DNA of 32,806 nt, taken from Bacillota bacterium. Lineage in GTDB: Bacteria; Bacillota; Clostridia; Christensenellales; UMGS416. The notes beneath the pieces are model-generated. The model saw only the letters and a list, made by a program, of their open reading frames with translations, was not told where the DNA came from and did no database searches. Location of the stretch: positions 1 through 32,806 of the forward strand of contig JAEZSC010000193.1 of the NCBI GenBank assembly GCA_023422005.1, given 5' to 3'. Below, piece after piece: positions 8,502 to 15,701 of the stretch (within the stretch, counting starts at the first letter, position 1; every line of letters starts with the position of its first letter). The translations under genes were made by a program, and so were the position numbers.

Positions 8502-9524
8502 TTATAAACGGACCGGCTGTTCCGTGCGGGTCGATTCATAGATGGCGGTGATGACGCGCACGGCCAGATCGGCCTCCCGCGGGGGGATGAGCGGTTCGCG
8601 GTCCTCCCTCACGGCGTTGGCGACATCGGCCAGCAAGAGCACATGGCCGGTGATGCCGATGTCGAAGGGATTCTTTGCTCCGCCCACGGCCTGCGCTCCC
8701 TCTGGGCGGGGCGGCGCCTGAGCAGGGTCCAAAAAGTCCCAGGTCTCAACCTGCTCATCACTGAAGACGATGCTGCCCCGCTCACCGTGAACCGCAAAGG
8801 TCGTGGTAAAACCGGGATACGCCGTGGTCGCCCCGGCGATCGTACACAGCGCCCCGCTTTTCATCCGCAGCACGGCGGCGGCGGTATCCTCCACCTCAAT
8901 GCGGCGGCTCAGCGTTTCTGCCCGGCCGTAGACGGTGTCCACAGGCTCCCCCAGCATCCATAGGATCAGGTCCACGCCGTGTATCCCCTGATTCATCAGC
9001 GCTCCGCCGCCGTCCAATTCCCAGGTGCCGCGCCAACCGGCGCTGTTGTAATAGGCTTGGTCGCGGTAGTATTTGAGTTGGGCCTGCGCCAGGCAGATCC
9101 TGCCCAGACGCCCCTGGGCAATGGCCTGCCGGGCGGCAATGGCCGCCGGCATGAAGCGCCGCTGAAAGATGCACTGCATCTTGACGCCCGCATCGGCCAC
9201 GGCCCGCTGCACGGCGGCAATGCGTTCCGTGGTGATCTCCATCGGCTTTTCGCAGACGATGTGCTTGCCGGCCCTGGCCATGGCGATGGAGACTTCGCCG
9301 TGGGCGCCGCTGGGCACGCATACACACACGATGTCCACGGCCGGGTCGCGCGCCACGTCGCCGGCATCATAATAGACGGTGTTGGCGCCGTACTCGCGGG
9401 CGAAGGCATCGGCCTTCTCGGGGATGATGTCGCACACGGCGTACAGCCTGTGTTCGGGGAGCTGACGAAGCGCCTCCGCGTGGGTATGGGCAATCACGCC
9501 GCAGCCGACAATGGCAAAGTTCAT
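8502..9524 (-). CDS. Gfo/Idh/MocA family NAD(P)-dependent oxidoreductase
   Basis: A 340-residue sugar-dehydrogenase-type protein. The N-terminal Rossmann fold opens with MNFAIVGCGVIAHTHAEAL (the Gly-rich dinucleotide loop) and contains the family-defining CEKPM motif. The C-terminal alpha/beta substrate domain includes YYNSAGWRGTWELDGGGALMNQGIHGVDL, with the His-Asp-like active-site stretch typical of the family. The start at 9524 has CAGGAGGAATTGCGGT upstream; the longer frame to 9611 has no ribosome site. Being first in an operon with nagA and nagB, it probably acts on an amino sugar or a sialic/muramic-type precursor feeding GlcNAc-6-phosphate, but the substrate is not readable from sequence. 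Confidence 0.88.
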   Translation of the reverse strand: MNFAIVGCGVIAHTHAEALRQLPEHRLYAVCDIIPEKADAFAREYGANTVYYDAGDVARDPAVDIVCVCVPSGAHGEVSIAMARAGKHIVCEKPMEITTERIAAVQRAVADAGVKMQCIFQRRFMPAAIAARQAIAQGRLGRICLAQAQLKYYRDQAYYNSAGWRGTWELDGGGALMNQGIHGVDLILWMLGEPVDTVYGRAETLSRRIEVEDTAAAVLRMKSGALCTIAGATTAYPGFTTTFAVHGERGSIVFSDEQVETWDFLDPAQAPPRPEGAQAVGGAKNPFDIGITGHVLLLADVANAVREDREPLIPPREADLAVRVITAIYESTRTEQPVRL

Positions 9525-9585
9525 ACCGCAATTCCTCCTGTCGCACTTGTGATGGCCAGTCAATCGGTCCGTGCCGATTTCTTCC

Positions 9586-9591
9586 ATTATA
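9586..9591 (-). promoter_or_regulatory. -10 box of the oxidoreductase-nagA-nagB operon
   Basis: A consensus TATAAT reads on the minus strand 62 bases upstream of the start at 9524. The matching -35 (CAATTG at 17 bases) is poor, which would fit an activator- or repressor-controlled sugar promoter. Confidence 0.4.
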
Positions 9592-9679
9592 CAGCGGGAA
9601 CCGCCTCTCAATTGCGCATTTTTTGCAAGGAACTTTGCCGTTCATGCAAATCCGCTGGCACCGCATCCGCCACCGGCGT

Positions 9680-9685
9680 TATAAT
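9680..9685 (+). promoter_or_regulatory. -10 box of yqeK
   Basis: TATAAT lies 30 bases before the yqeK start, with a weak TGGCAC in the -35 position at 18 bases. It is close to the divergent nag operon promoter. Confidence 0.35.
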
Positions 9686-9714
9686 GAAAAAACAATGAAC
9701 CGGACGGAGCAACT

Positions 9715-10314
9715 ATGGACATCGAACGCATCGCCGGGAAGCTGCGTCAGAACACAAATCCCCAGCGCTATGAGCACAGCCTGCGGGTGGCTGAGACCGC
9801 CAGGGCACTGGCCCAACGCTTCGGGCAGGACGGCGAGCGCGCGTATCTGGCCGGGCTGCTGCACGACTGCGCCAAGCACCTAAGCGACGAGGAAACGCTG
9901 CGCCTGGCCGCGCAAGCGGGCATCCGGCCCGACCTGGCCCAGGCCGCGGTGCCACGGGTTCTTCTGCATGGGCCGGTGGGCGCGGTGCTGGCCCGCACGC
10001 TGTATGGCGTCACCGTCGAGGCAGTTCTGCAGGCCATTGCCCGCCACCAGAGCGGCGCGGCGGACATGACCCCTTTGGACAATCTGGTCCGGCTGGCCGA
10101 TATGATAGAGCCAGGGCGCTCTGGCGGAACGGCGGAGACCCTGCGGGCGCTGGCGCAGCGCAGCCCCGAGGCGGCGCTGCTGCACGGGCTGCGGGTCAAG
10201 ATCCCCGAGCTCATCGCCCAGGGGCGCTATCTGGAGCATCACCTGTGCGCCTATTACAACCAGCTGCTGCGCCATGAGGAGCCGCTGGCAGCGCAGGCAT
10301 CGGCGAAAGGCTGA
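9715..10314 (+). CDS. yqeK: YqeK-type HD-domain Ap4A hydrolase
   Basis: A 199-residue HD-superfamily phosphohydrolase. Metal ligands are visible as RYEHSLRVAETA (His), AGLLHDCAKHLS (the HD pair), LHGPVGAVLA (His), AIARHQSGAADMTPLDN (His) and LVRLADMIEPGR (Asp); this order and the terminal DMIEPGR match the YqeK family, which hydrolyses diadenosine tetraphosphate symmetrically to two ADP. YqeK usually sits between nadD and rsfS; here it stands alone, so it has been separated from that cluster. The ribosome site before ATG 9715 is only a weak CGGAGCAACT. It is divergent from the nag operon and followed by a hairpin at 10364. Confidence 0.85.
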   Translation: MDIERIAGKLRQNTNPQRYEHSLRVAETARALAQRFGQDGERAYLAGLLHDCAKHLSDEETLRLAAQAGIRPDLAQAAVPRVLLHGPVGAVLARTLYGVTVEAVLQAIARHQSGAADMTPLDNLVRLADMIEPGRSGGTAETLRALAQRSPEAALLHGLRVKIPELIAQGRYLEHHLCAYYNQLLRHEEPLAAQASAKG

Positions 10315-10363
10315 CACTGACCCCAACGGTTACGACCAAACCATCCATCGGTGGACATAGCAA

Positions 10364-10391
10364 GCGGCCTGCTACCTTGGCAGGCCGCCTT
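10364..10391 (+). terminator. Terminator after yqeK
   Basis: A perfect 9-bp stem GCGGCCTGC/GCAGGCCGC with a 7-base loop is followed by CTTT. The T-tract is short; the hairpin lies between convergent genes ending at 10314 and 10409. Confidence 0.6.
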
Positions 10392-10408
10392 TGACATATG
10401 CCATGCCG

Positions 10409-11302
10409 TTACCTCTGCCCCAAAAACTGCCGCGCCTTGGCCATGAGCTCGCTCCTCTGGCGGTCGTCCATGCCGCCCAACAGCCGGTTCACGGTGTCCT
10501 TGAGATTGTCGTTGGCCGGGTTGGGAACGACGGTGGCCTTGACCTCCTGGGGTTGCGGCTGCGGCGGCTGCGCCATGGCGGTGCGCATTATGTTGGCCAT
10601 GTTGGCCATATTGCCCAGATTGCTCAGCTGGCCCAGAGCGCCCAACGGGCCGCCGGCGGATGTACTTTGCACCGTGTTGCCGCGGAAGTTGTTGACCATT
10701 CCCATCATCTGGCCGATCATGGTCAGATTGCCGGCTCCGGCGAAGGGCAGGTTGCGCCCCAAGGCGCTCAGCAAACCGATATTGCGGTCCATGGGGTTGG
10801 CGGTAGTCGGTGAAGCTATATAAGCCGCGGGGTTGTTCACATTGCGCAGCTCATCCACCATGCCAAGCACCTTGGACACCTTTGTGGCGGACATGCCGCT
10901 GTTGCCCGGCAGGTAGCCGGCGATGTCGCCCAACAGGCTTTTCATATCCACCGGCGGCATGGCGGGGCGATTGGGCTGTACCCTGGGTGACGGCGCGGTC
11001 GCCTCGGCATCTTCGCTCTGAACGCGGGGCGCTGGCAATGCCGGTATTGCCCCGCGGGGCCGGCGCTGGCTGCCCATGCCCAGCACGCTGCCCAGGCCGC
11101 CGCCGCGGCTGAGCGCTCCAATGGCCAGCACCAGAGGCAGCGGCCCCATGGATCCCATGACCGCGCCCAGGCCGCCAGCCGCCTGGCTGCGCACCGGCTT
11201 GCGGTCGGGCCGCGCCGAGGTAATTTCCACCGTTTGCGCCTCCGTCGCGGGCATATCGTCTGCCTGCGTGGCCGGTATGGCCTCAAACTGCTTATTGACC
11301 AT
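10409..11302 (-). CDS. Unknown protein, Met/Pro-rich, 297 residues
   Basis: I do not recognise a family. The start at 11302 follows GAGGAGGAGACGTTC. The first 50 residues are polar. Residues about 45-80 hold an Ala/Gly/Leu-rich stretch (GGLGAVMGSMGPLPLVLAIGALSRGGGLGSVLGM) that could be a membrane or amphipathic segment. A Pro-rich linker, a central MSATKVSKVLGMVDELRNVNNP helix and a Met/Asn-rich tract (MIGQMMGMVNNFRGN) follow. The C-terminus, NRLLGGMDDRQRSELMAKAR plus QFLGQR, resembles the end of the small protein encoded divergently at 11507-11800. No signal peptide, Cys or known catalytic motif. Low-complexity composition suggests a structural or regulatory role, but nothing more can be said. 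Confidence 0.65.
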   Translation of the reverse strand: MVNKQFEAIPATQADDMPATEAQTVEITSARPDRKPVRSQAAGGLGAVMGSMGPLPLVLAIGALSRGGGLGSVLGMGSQRRPRGAIPALPAPRVQSEDAEATAPSPRVQPNRPAMPPVDMKSLLGDIAGYLPGNSGMSATKVSKVLGMVDELRNVNNPAAYIASPTTANPMDRNIGLLSALGRNLPFAGAGNLTMIGQMMGMVNNFRGNTVQSTSAGGPLGALGQLSNLGNMANMANIMRTAMAQPPQPQPQEVKATVVPNPANDNLKDTVNRLLGGMDDRQRSELMAKARQFLGQR

Positions 11303-11506
11303 GAACGTCTCCTCCTCAAATGATCCCTGCATGCATCCTATGCCCGGCAATGCTCAGTTGTTCCGGAGGGAACGGACACAAGAGCCCCCCTTTGAGCATA
11401 TGCTGAATAAAGCGGCTTACACCCGTCTGCCGGGAGATCCTGCGGTCACCGGCGAGCTTGACCAGCCATATCATATAGGGTGAAAGCCATTGGAGGGAGG
11501 GCAACG

Positions 11507-11800
11507 ATGAAGGACAACGCCGGCAAAAGTCTCAGGGACATGATACGCAAAAACAACCTGTCTCAGGAAAACCTGACCAGCGAGCAGAAGGACCAGTTCA
11601 AGCGCTTTCGCGACACGGTGAGCCAGTATCAGGACAAAAACCCGACGCAACTGATGGGCGAACTGGAACGCTTAAAGAATGGCAAAGGCGGCCCCAAGCT
11701 CAACACGCAGGACCTGGACCGCTTCGCGACCACGCTCAAGCCCATGCTCAGCCCAGAGCAGCAAAGCCGCCTGGACGACATCGTCCGCCACCTTCGCTAG
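11507..11800 (+). CDS. Unknown small helical protein, 97 residues
   Basis: No family is recognised. The start at 11507 has an excellent GGAGGGAGGG site at 11491-11500. The protein is highly charged, lacks Cys and membrane segments, and looks all-helical: KSLRDMIRKNNLSQENLTS, then EQKDQFKRFRDTVSQYQDKN, then a Gly/Pro break (KNGKGGPKLNTQ) and a final LDRFATTLKPMLSPEQQSRL. It is divergent from the 297-residue unknown protein, with about 200 bases between the starts, and the two share a C-terminal pattern QxSxLxxxxRx(F/L). A shared function is therefore inferred, not shown. Confidence 0.7.
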   Translation: MKDNAGKSLRDMIRKNNLSQENLTSEQKDQFKRFRDTVSQYQDKNPTQLMGELERLKNGKGGPKLNTQDLDRFATTLKPMLSPEQQSRLDDIVRHLR

Positions 11801-11890
11801 GGCTGAGCTCTCCCCCCACCCTCGCGGTACATAGGCGCGCCATTAGCCGCGCATCAGACGCCGGCGTGCCTCATGCGAGAGGTGAGTTCT

Positions 11891-13084
11891 GTGAAAAGGA
11901 ACATCGTTCATAAGATTGACCCGTTGGTGCGCAGCATGGTCAAAATCAACTCCCATGCCAACGGGGGGGCCGATCCGGTCAGGGTTATATTGTACGCAAA
12001 GGAGTATGAGCGCTGCCGCCCCACGCTGGATAAGCTGGGCATTACGATTTATTCCGAACTGCCGCTGATCGACGGCTACGTGGTGGAAGTGCCGTACAAT
12101 CAGCTGGCCCGCATTGCAGGCCAAAAGAATGTGCGCTACATCACCGCCGATCTGGACGTACAGGCGCAAATGGATATTGCCACAAAGGTCGTGGGCGCCG
12201 ACGCCCTGCAAAACGCCGGCATCACCGGCCGCGGAGTAGGCATCGCCTTCATCGATACGGGGATTTACCCCCACCCTGATTTCACGATGCCCAAGAACCG
12301 AATAGCCGCCTTTGTGGACATCGTGAATTCCCGGACAGCGTACTATGACGACAACGGCCACGGCACCTTCGTGGCGGGAGTGGCGGCAGGAAACGGTTCG
12401 GCTTCTTCGGGAAAATATCGGGGCATCGCTCCGGAAGCCAACATCATCGCTCTCAAGGTCATGGATGCCAACGGCGGCGGGCGTGCCTCCGACGTGCTGG
12501 GCGCGCTGCAGTGGATCGCCTACAACCACAAACGTTACAACATCAAGGTTGTGTCCATGTCGCTGGGTTCAGACGTGGGCATCACCAACCGCGACGACGC
12601 CATGGAGCGCGGCGTGGAGCAGCTCTGGCGCCAAGGCATCACGATCATAGCCGCCGCCGGCAACAGCGGGCCCCATTCCCGTACGATCACCGTGCCGGGC
12701 ACCAGCCCCATGATCGTTACCGTGGGATCCAACGACGATCGGCGCACAATATCGCTGGAAGACGACATCGTGGCGGACTTCTCCTCCCGCGGTCCGGTGG
12801 GAAGCCGTCCTAAGCCTGACATCCTCGCCCCCGGCGTGGACATCCACGGGCCGCTGGCCGACACAACCTATCTGCCTGGGCGCAAGATGGCCCGCATGAG
12901 CACCTACTATACGGCCATGAAGGGTACCTCGGTCTCCACGCCCATTGTGGCCGGCATCGCCGCTCTCTACTACGAGCAGAATCCCTCCATCACGCCCGAT
13001 GAGATCAAGCGCAACATGATAACCAGGGCCCGACGCCTGACCGGGCAGCGCAACCAGGAGGGATATGGAGTGGTGCTCGCATAG
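11891..13084 (+). CDS. aprX: AprX-type intracellular subtilisin-like serine protease (S8)
   Basis: A 397-residue subtilase without signal peptide or membrane helix, so cytoplasmic like Bacillus AprX. The catalytic triad is readable: Asp122 in GIAFIDTGIYPHPDF, His157 in DDNGHGTFVAGVAAG and Ser347 in KGTSVSTPIVAG; the oxyanion Asn lies in AAAGNSGPHS. Residues 1-110 form an I9-like propeptide region (VRVILYAKEY...SELPLIDGYVVEVP). GTG 11891 is preferred over ATG 11873 because GAGAGGTGAG lies at 11877-11886, correctly spaced for the GTG and overlapping the ATG frame. The IYPHPDF signature after the Asp is characteristic of AprX. It stands alone, with the 3' end facing a candidate structured RNA on the opposite strand. 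Confidence 0.9.
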   Translation: MKRNIVHKIDPLVRSMVKINSHANGGADPVRVILYAKEYERCRPTLDKLGITIYSELPLIDGYVVEVPYNQLARIAGQKNVRYITADLDVQAQMDIATKVVGADALQNAGITGRGVGIAFIDTGIYPHPDFTMPKNRIAAFVDIVNSRTAYYDDNGHGTFVAGVAAGNGSASSGKYRGIAPEANIIALKVMDANGGGRASDVLGALQWIAYNHKRYNIKVVSMSLGSDVGITNRDDAMERGVEQLWRQGITIIAAAGNSGPHSRTITVPGTSPMIVTVGSNDDRRTISLEDDIVADFSSRGPVGSRPKPDILAPGVDIHGPLADTTYLPGRKMARMSTYYTAMKGTSVSTPIVAGIAALYYEQNPSITPDEIKRNMITRARRLTGQRNQEGYGVVLA

Positions 13085-13095
13085 CCGCTTCGCTT

Positions 13096-13322
13096 TCGCG
13101 GGCAACGCTGCCGCGTTGCCCGCGATCTGTAGCCTTGTAACTGGCATTGGTAAACCTCCCGGCGAGAACGGTCGCCGGGAGGCATCTTTACTTTATAGGT
13201 TCATATTGGGTTTCTTGGTGCGGGGGCGCCTGTTGGCGGGTATACCAACGTGTCTCTCGCAGGTTCCATTTGCCTCCGCCGGATGAACCGTCGTCGGCAA
13301 CAGGGCACACTTCTCTTACTCA
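13096..13322 (-). ncRNA. Candidate structured RNA, copy 1 (unrecognised family)
   Basis: Read from 13322 down, the element shares with 15702-15958 a TGAGnAAGAnAAG start, a 24-base block (13292-13269, one mismatch), an exact 15-base block ACCCGCCAACAGGCG (13241-13227), an 11-bp hairpin (13182-13155, 6-base loop) and a 12-bp hairpin (13125-13096, 6-base loop) followed by AAG. Spacing matches: 27 versus 28, 44 versus 44 and 29 versus 29 bases. Each hairpin differs from its partner by three compensated base pairs. It lies downstream of and codirectional with the glycosylase gene ending at 13428. Unlike copy 2 it has no terminator; its 3' end runs into the end of aprX. With element A (13333-13395) it fills the 343-base gap 13085-13427. 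Confidence 0.6.
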
Positions 13323-13332
13323 CCCAGTAGAT

Positions 13333-13395
13333 GGGTCCGAAGGTTTCCAAAGGGCGATCGGAAAGCCCTTTGGTCGTGCCTGCAGGCACGAAATC
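13333..13395 (+). repeat. Two-hairpin dispersed element A, copy 1
   Basis: Hairpin 1 is CCAAAGGGC/GCCCTTTGG around GATCGGAAA (13347-13373); hairpin 2 is TCGTGCC/GGCACGA around TGCA (13374-13391). It is preceded by CCGAAGGTTT. The second copy at 18477-18540 retains sequence between and inside the loops, while the second hairpin changes at three positions on both arms. The strand of any transcript is unknown. Confidence 0.65.
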
Positions 13396-13427
13396 ATTCC
13401 TGCATAGCTTTATGCAAAAGCATATAT

Positions 13428-14252
13428 CTATCTTTTTTGACACCCCGGACAATAATAAATACTGCCGCCCAAGTAGGCTTCCTTGACGATGGTCTCGCCG
13501 CAGGCCGGGCAGGGCTGGCCAACGGTCTTCTTGCTGAGCACGGTGCGGTAGCCACCGGGTTGCCCGTAGAGGTCTCGCTCGGTGTCGCGCCCACCCTGGT
13601 CCGCCATGGCGGCCGACACGTCCTTGACGGCGCGGAACAGGTCCTGCTTCTCCTGGGCGGATAGACTGCCCATGGTCCGCCGGGGGTGAATGCGGGCGGT
13701 CCACAGGATGTCCTGAAGCATGCCATTGCCCAGACCGGGGATGCGCTGCGCTGTGGCCAGGAAGGCCTTGGCCGAAAGCTCCGGCGCCTGGGGCTGGGCC
13801 AGCAGGCCGTTGAACAGCTCCCAATCAAATGCGTCCTCGGTGGGCGCCGGCTGCTTGTTGACAACGTGGCCTTGGGGTATGCCGTCGGGATCGTCCTCGC
13901 GGCAGCAGAACATGCAGCCCCACATCTGCACCGTGCACGTAATGGCGCTGCCATCATCAAACTCCAGCAGCAGCTGGTGGCTGGCCGGGCGTTTGGCGCC
14001 GGGAGGGTGCAGCTTGACCGGCGTGGAAATCACCAGCAGCATGTCCTGCGCGTGCACCCGCAGTGTGCCGCTGACAACCTCCGTGCCGGTGATGCGCTTG
14101 CCTCGAAGCAGGCCGTCATAGGCGGCAGGATCGCCGGTATACCAAGCGAAGCCGTGGTGCGTCTGGTCGGCCTGCGCCCGTACGATTTCACGGCCGGCGA
14201 GCGACTGCTGAATCTGCCGGGCCAGCACGATGGATTCGGAAAGCTCGATCAT
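13428..14252 (-). CDS. Fpg/Nei-family DNA glycosylase-like protein lacking Pro2
   Basis: A 274-residue member of the formamidopyrimidine-DNA glycosylase/endonuclease VIII family, which excises oxidised bases. The start at 14252 follows GGAGGATACGCCC and gives MIELSESIVLARQI. Glu3 is kept, but the nucleophilic Pro2 of canonical Fpg/Nei is Ile. The helix-two-turn-helix is visible as RIPGLGNGMLQDILWTARIH, and the C-terminal zinc finger as CPACGETIVKEAYLGG...CPGC. An unusual Cys cluster, MWGCMFCCREDDPDG, sits mid-protein. The MIEL-type branch is common in Clostridia and usually annotated endonuclease VIII, yet without Pro2 the classical Schiff-base chemistry cannot start at the N-terminus. DNA binding is expected; glycosylase activity is uncertain. 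Confidence 0.8.
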   Translation of the reverse strand: MIELSESIVLARQIQQSLAGREIVRAQADQTHHGFAWYTGDPAAYDGLLRGKRITGTEVVSGTLRVHAQDMLLVISTPVKLHPPGAKRPASHQLLLEFDDGSAITCTVQMWGCMFCCREDDPDGIPQGHVVNKQPAPTEDAFDWELFNGLLAQPQAPELSAKAFLATAQRIPGLGNGMLQDILWTARIHPRRTMGSLSAQEKQDLFRAVKDVSAAMADQGGRDTERDLYGQPGGYRTVLSKKTVGQPCPACGETIVKEAYLGGSIYYCPGCQKR

Positions 14253-14320
14253 GGGCGTATCCTCCAATGCAATCAAGGCATTATTGCTTGATAACCAAAT
14301 CCTAGAGTTGCTATATGACG

Positions 14321-14326
14321 ATTGTA
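14321..14326 (-). promoter_or_regulatory. Extended -10 box of the glycosylase gene
   Basis: TGCTACAAT on the minus strand is an extended -10 (TGnTACAAT), about 70 bases upstream of ATG 14252. No good -35 is seen, which extended -10 promoters tolerate. Confidence 0.4.
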
Positions 14327-14414
14327 GCACAAAAAGATGACGACAGTATGTCCGGTTTGGATGCAAAAAGCGATAGAGGCGGCATCTCCAGGCAGGCATT
14401 TGCAGGGCCGGCGC

Positions 14415-14443
14415 TTGACAACACCCGCCGCATCCCGTAAAGT
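14415..14443 (+). promoter_or_regulatory. Promoter of the chromate transporter pair
   Basis: A consensus TTGACA (14415-14420) and TAAAGT (14438-14443) are spaced by exactly 17 bases, predicting a start near 14450 and a leader of about 90 nt. Confidence 0.65.
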
Positions 14444-14449
14444 GCCCCC

Positions 14450-14543
14450 TGGGGAGGAGCTTTCAGCTCCACATTAAGCCGTCGGAGGCCTTTGGCCCTC
14501 TTAAACCTCCGGCGCAACAGATCATTGTTTTGTTGGGAGAACC
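14450..14543 (+). promoter_or_regulatory. Structured leader of the chromate transporter operon
   Basis: The predicted 5' UTR folds into GGAGC/GCTCC (14456-14470) and a 9-bp stem CGTCGGAGG/CCTCCGGCG (14480-14488 with 14506-14514, one G-T wobble) enclosing a smaller GGCC/GGCC hairpin. GGGAGAACC serves as ribosome site. I cannot match it to a known riboswitch class; there is no T-tract terminator, so any control would be at translation. Confidence 0.35.
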
Positions 14544-15101
14544 ATGGAACGAGCAAAAAAACTGTGGCAGATGTTTCGGATCTTCTTCAAAATCGGCGCC
14601 TTCACCTTTGGCGGCGGCATGGCCATGCTGCCGGTCATCCACAAGGAGTTCGTGGACAAGCACCGCTGGATCAGCGAAGAGGAGATGCTAGACGTCTTCG
14701 CCGTGTCACAATCCATGCCCGGCGTCATCGCGCTCAACGCGTCCATCTTTATCGGCTACCGGCTGCAGGGCGTGCCCGGCGCCATCGTGGCCACGCTGGC
14801 GCAGGTGCTGCCCTCCTTCTGCAGCATCCTGCTGGTGCTTCTGGCGCTGAGCTTCCTGCAGGGCAACCCCTATGTGGACCGTGTGATGGCCGGTATCCGC
14901 GCGGCATCAGCGGCGCTGATTCTGCGCTCCACGGTGAATCTGATTAAAAAAACACTGAAGAAGCCGCTGGACATTGCCATCGCCGCGGCAGCCTTTATAC
15001 TCATCGTGTTTGTCGACCTGAACGTCGTCTACGCCATCGCGTTGGGTGCCGTGGCCGGCTTGTCTGCCTATGGCATAAGGAGGGCCCAGCGTCATGTTTA
15101 A
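14544..15101 (+). CDS. chrA: Chromate transporter, first short-chain half
   Basis: A 185-residue CHR-family membrane protein, half the length of classical ChrA; it is expected to pair with the second half encoded next. The family signature is visible near the N-terminus as FFKIGAFTFGGGMAMLPVIHKEF followed by VSQSMPGVIALNASIFIGYRL. Four to five hydrophobic helices follow (GAIVATLAQVLPSFCSILLV, AFILIVFVDLNVVYAIALGA). CHR proteins of this short paired type are linked to chromate efflux in Bacillus, but the natural substrate in an anaerobe is uncertain. The ribosome site is TTGGGAGAACC. Its stop overlaps the next start by 8 bases, implying translational coupling and equal production. Confidence 0.88.
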   Translation: MERAKKLWQMFRIFFKIGAFTFGGGMAMLPVIHKEFVDKHRWISEEEMLDVFAVSQSMPGVIALNASIFIGYRLQGVPGAIVATLAQVLPSFCSILLVLLALSFLQGNPYVDRVMAGIRAASAALILRSTVNLIKKTLKKPLDIAIAAAAFILIVFVDLNVVYAIALGAVAGLSAYGIRRAQRHV

Positions 15102-15681
15102 AATTTGGCAGCTGTTCTTTGTGTTTTTTAAGCTGGGCTTGTTCAGCTTCGGCGGGGGCTACGCCATGCTGCCTCTGATCTATCAGGACATTCAGAAGAT
15201 CGGCATCATGGACCCTACAGAGTTTTCCAACCTGGTGGGCATCTCGCAGATGACGCCTGGGCCCATCGCCATCAACGCCGCCACATATGTGGGGTTCAAG
15301 GCCGCTGGCATATGGGGTTCGATCGCCGCCACCGTCGCGGTGTCGCTGCCGGCCTTCTTCCTGATCATCGCCGTGGTTCACTTCATGAACCGATTCAAGT
15401 CCAACCAGCCTTTGCAGGCGGCGCTGAGCGGCATTCGCCCGGCCACCGTAGGGCTCATCGGCTCGGCCTTCGTGTTCTTTGCCGATACGACAATCTTCAG
15501 CAGCGAAGCCTTTATGACCATGTTGGGCAGCCGCGCGTCGCTGTGGGCCAGCCTGGGCAGCATCCTTAGCCTGCCGGCATTGGGCATCGCCGCAGTGGCC
15601 TATTTGCTCAGCGACCGCTTCAAGGTGGACCCCATCCTGATCATCATCGGAGCGGGCGTCGTCGGTGCGTTTGTCATGTAG
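15094..15681 (+). CDS. chrA: Chromate transporter, second short-chain half
   Basis: The 195-residue partner of the preceding gene, again a single CHR domain: FFKLGLFSFGGGYAMLPLIYQDI, then VGISQMTPGPIAINAATYVGFKAAG, then helices SIAATVAVSLPAFFLIIAVV and LIIIGAGVVGAFVM. The start at 15094 has AAGGAGGGCCCAGC inside the end of the upstream gene. The paired design (two antiparallel CHR halves) replaces the fused ChrA of proteobacteria. A candidate structured RNA begins 21 bases after its stop on the same strand. Confidence 0.88.
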   Translation: MFKIWQLFFVFFKLGLFSFGGGYAMLPLIYQDIQKIGIMDPTEFSNLVGISQMTPGPIAINAATYVGFKAAGIWGSIAATVAVSLPAFFLIIAVVHFMNRFKSNQPLQAALSGIRPATVGLIGSAFVFFADTTIFSSEAFMTMLGSRASLWASLGSILSLPALGIAAVAYLLSDRFKVDPILIIIGAGVVGAFVM

Positions 15682-15701
15682 CTTAGCGTTCATCAATTTA
15701 T

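Noticed and set aside
7634..8551. Plus-strand frame of 305 codons
   Set aside because: It is antisense to nagA with no recognisable product or start signal.
9656..9670. Sigma-54 promoter before yqeK (TGGCAC)
   Set aside because: The required GC element is not at the -12 spacing.
11316..11504. Minus-strand 62-codon frame between the two divergent unknown genes
   Set aside because: No ribosome site precedes any start, and it lies where promoters for both flanking genes should be.
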